From assembly GCA_964347945.1 (NCBI GenBank), contig CAYGAW010000092.1:1-13281 (forward strand): a DNA stretch of 13,281 nt, in the 5' to 3' direction. Within the stretch, counting starts at the first letter, position 1; every line of letters begins with the position of its first letter. The DNA comes from CAYGAW01 sp964347945 (GTDB lineage: Bacteria > Chloroflexota > Anaerolineae > UBA7937 > B3-Chlor). The notes beneath the pieces were generated by a model. It was not told where the DNA came from and ran no database searches. It saw only the letters and a program-made list of their open reading frames with translations. Below, piece by piece: positions 12,000 through 13,281 of the stretch. The translations under genes and the position numbers were made by a program.

Positions 12000-13112
12000 A
12001 TGAAGCTCTGGAAACCGATGTTGGCATTGATTCTGGTGGGACTGGCCCTGGGCGTGGGACTGGGCATCCTCATCGGGTGGGGACTCTGGCCGGTAGAGTA
12101 CTATGACACGGACCCCGTTGACCTGAAGGCGGAGCACAAGGAAGAGTACATACTGCTGGTGAGCGCCACCTATGCTCTCAACGGCGACCTGGATCAGGCC
12201 AGCGAGAGATTGGCCAAGCTGCAGGAGGAAGACATCGCCCGGGTGGTTTCCGATCTGGCCCAGCAGTACTTGCAGCGCGGGGAGGACATCACAAAAACGC
12301 GCAATCTGGTGATGCTGGCCGACGCTCTAGGTTCCAGCACAGAAGCGATGCTGGCGTATGTCGCGACTCCGACGCGCACATTGGAGCCCACGTTCACCCC
12401 TACACCGACTCAGACTGCGACCGAGACGGCAGTGCCGCCGACGCCGACTGAAACGACGATGCCGCCTACTCCGACGGCGACTGCAGTGCCACCGAGCAGC
12501 ACGCCGCAGCCGGCCACGCCGACCTCGACGGCTGTCCCTCCTACCAGCACGCCAGTGGCAGCAGCATCAACTAGCACACCCACGTCTACCCCGACCTCGC
12601 CGCCCGTGGCGGGTTGCCCGGGGCGTCCAGATCCTGTCATCTTGGATATCCACCGCAATCTGCGGGACTGGGGCTGGGTGCAGTCGCATTTTGGAGTGCC
12701 AAGGGATTACCTCATGGCGTACGCGGGCAGCTGTCCCGGCGGGGCGGTTTACTCGGTTGTCAAGCTAGCGCATTACACTGACATGACGCTCCGCGTAACT
12801 GTGCAGGATCGGAATGGAACCCCCAAGCCTGGGGTCCAAGTCGCGTTCTTTGGGTTTCAGCCCTACGAAGACACACCAGGGGGATGCTGCGACAGGAAGC
12901 ATGCGGCGCACATAGAACTGACCAACGAGAGGGGCGAAGCCACCTACCCCATGGGGCCTGACAGCGCATACTGGCCGCAGGAAGGACAGAGGGGCTACCA
13001 CGCTGTCTGGGTAGTGGATGGCATCGCCAGCGATTGTGTAGATGGACTGGGCTGGGTTGGACTAACCTTCCATGACCATCTCAATGTCACGTTTCGAGAG
13101 ATCGGTCCATGA
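12000..13112 (+). CDS. Membrane-anchored extracellular protein with Thr/Pro-rich linker and Cys-containing C-terminal domain
   Basis: The 370-residue protein begins with one membrane helix (about 8-30). WPVEYYDTDPVDLKAEHKEE (30-49) follows, then a helical segment (50-115, coiled or TPR-like: AKLQEEDIARVVSDLAQQYL). I have an impression that this N-terminal part recurs in Chloroflexota, but no function is known to me. A linker (about 123-203) consists almost wholly of Thr, Pro, Ala and Ser and is probably extended. The C-terminal domain (about 205-370) has cysteines at 206, 245, 296, 297 and 346, suited to disulphides outside the cell. TLRVTVQDRNGTPKPGVQVA (263-282) looks like a transthyretin/carboxypeptidase-regulatory beta-sandwich strand pair. 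ATG at 12000 is chosen because GGGGGTGAGG precedes it. The next gene starts 21 nt later, so the two probably form an operon. No promoter is evident between the terminator and the start. Confidence 0.82.
   Translation: MKLWKPMLALILVGLALGVGLGILIGWGLWPVEYYDTDPVDLKAEHKEEYILLVSATYALNGDLDQASERLAKLQEEDIARVVSDLAQQYLQRGEDITKTRNLVMLADALGSSTEAMLAYVATPTRTLEPTFTPTPTQTATETAVPPTPTETTMPPTPTATAVPPSSTPQPATPTSTAVPPTSTPVAAASTSTPTSTPTSPPVAGCPGRPDPVILDIHRNLRDWGWVQSHFGVPRDYLMAYAGSCPGGAVYSVVKLAHYTDMTLRVTVQDRNGTPKPGVQVAFFGFQPYEDTPGGCCDRKHAAHIELTNERGEATYPMGPDSAYWPQEGQRGYHAVWVVDGIASDCVDGLGWVGLTFHDHLNVTFREIGP
12366..12607 (+). repeat. Degenerate Thr/Pro codon repeats inside the extracellular linker
   Basis: About 80 codons repeat variants of Thr-Pro-Thr and Ala-Val-Pro-Pro-Thr (for example TETAVPPTPTETTMPPTP), with ACG/ACC/ACT and CCG/CCT codons alternating. 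The nucleotide repeats are imperfect, so the tract looks selected for protein composition, though slippage could change its length between strains. Confidence 0.7.
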
Positions 13113-13133
13113 CGGCCTTTTCAAAGGATGATC

Positions 13134-13281
13134 ATGGGTTCACAGCGCCGCAAAGGATGGCTCCCGTGGGTTCTGGTAGTTGTGGTTTCGGGCGTGATGT
13201 TGGCAATCGGCCTGCTTTCGCCGTGGCGGCTTTGCAGGCTAGGGGAGGAACAGCCTGAGGCGGCGGCACTGTTGGACTACC
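13134..13281 (+). CDS. Membrane-anchored protein, N-terminal fragment (cut by window edge)
   Basis: Only the first 49 codons are visible. The chain starts MGSQRRKGWLPWVLVVVVSG and continues with a hydrophobic helix (about 9-29) and SPWRLCRLGEEQPEAAALLD, so it is a signal-anchor or signal-peptide protein facing outside. The ATG at 13134 is preferred over an in-frame ATG two codons earlier because AAAGG is then 6 nt upstream. It follows the Thr/Pro-rich gene by 21 nt and is probably cotranscribed with it. I do not recognise the family. Confidence 0.65.
   Translation, partial: MGSQRRKGWLPWVLVVVVSGVMLAIGLLSPWRLCRLGEEQPEAAALLDY

Noticed and set aside
11700..12137. N-terminal extension of the sigma-factor frame
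   Set aside because: The frame stays open upstream of the GTG, but it crosses the whole tRNA gene in antisense and the terminator, and the extra residues resemble nothing in sigma factors.
12410..12658. Val/Gly-rich frame opposite the Thr/Pro linker
   Set aside because: Its repeats are only the complement of the Thr/Pro codons on the coding strand.

Overview
The window looks like part of a GC-rich bacterial chromosome. Chloroflexota (Anaerolineae or a relative) is the best guess. This is an inference from secreted proteins with long Thr/Pro-rich linkers, an ECF sigma factor paired with a Pro-rich zinc-finger anti-sigma factor, an ADP-forming acyl-CoA synthetase split into two genes, and the look of the envelope genes. 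No marker gene settles the taxonomy. I see no phage, transposon or CRISPR.

Left part (1-3697, minus strand): an envelope operon runs leftwards from a strong promoter at 2955-2983. In transcription order it encodes a 78-residue secreted or membrane protein with a YIDPGTGS motif, a two-part protein with a kinase-like N-terminal half and a SAM-methyltransferase C-terminal half, and a five-helix membrane protein of the sulfatase/alkaline-phosphatase superfamily that runs off the left edge. The genes are tightly coupled (8-nt overlap, then a 2-nt gap). The operon has a roughly 175-nt structured leader and a perfect 7-bp inverted repeat abutting its -35 box. Upstream of it lies a short secreted beta-helix-like protein with a C-terminal membrane anchor. 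I regard the operon as the best candidate for an undescribed system, probably one that modifies a surface polymer.

Middle part (3698-9931): on the minus strand lie phosphoenolpyruvate synthase (ppsA), a non-catalytic GH16/concanavalin-like protein with an almost perfect sigma-70 promoter, and cutA. On the plus strand, diverging from cutA, the alpha and beta subunits of an ADP-forming acetyl/acyl-CoA synthetase overlap by 8 nt. ACD makes ATP while releasing acetate or another acid, and PEP synthase makes PEP from pyruvate, so both act at the pyruvate/acetyl-CoA node.

Right part (10064-13281): an ECF sigma factor gene and its membrane anti-sigma factor gene (minus strand, 8-nt overlap) lie head to head with a tRNA-Leu(CAA) gene (plus strand). 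The tRNA promoter touches the sigma start codon. A candidate sigma promoter sits at the tRNA 3' end, so the sigma mRNA leader would be antisense to the whole tRNA. After the tRNA come a hairpin-containing trailer, a strong intrinsic terminator, a membrane-anchored Thr/Pro-rich extracellular protein, and the start of another anchored protein cut by the right edge.
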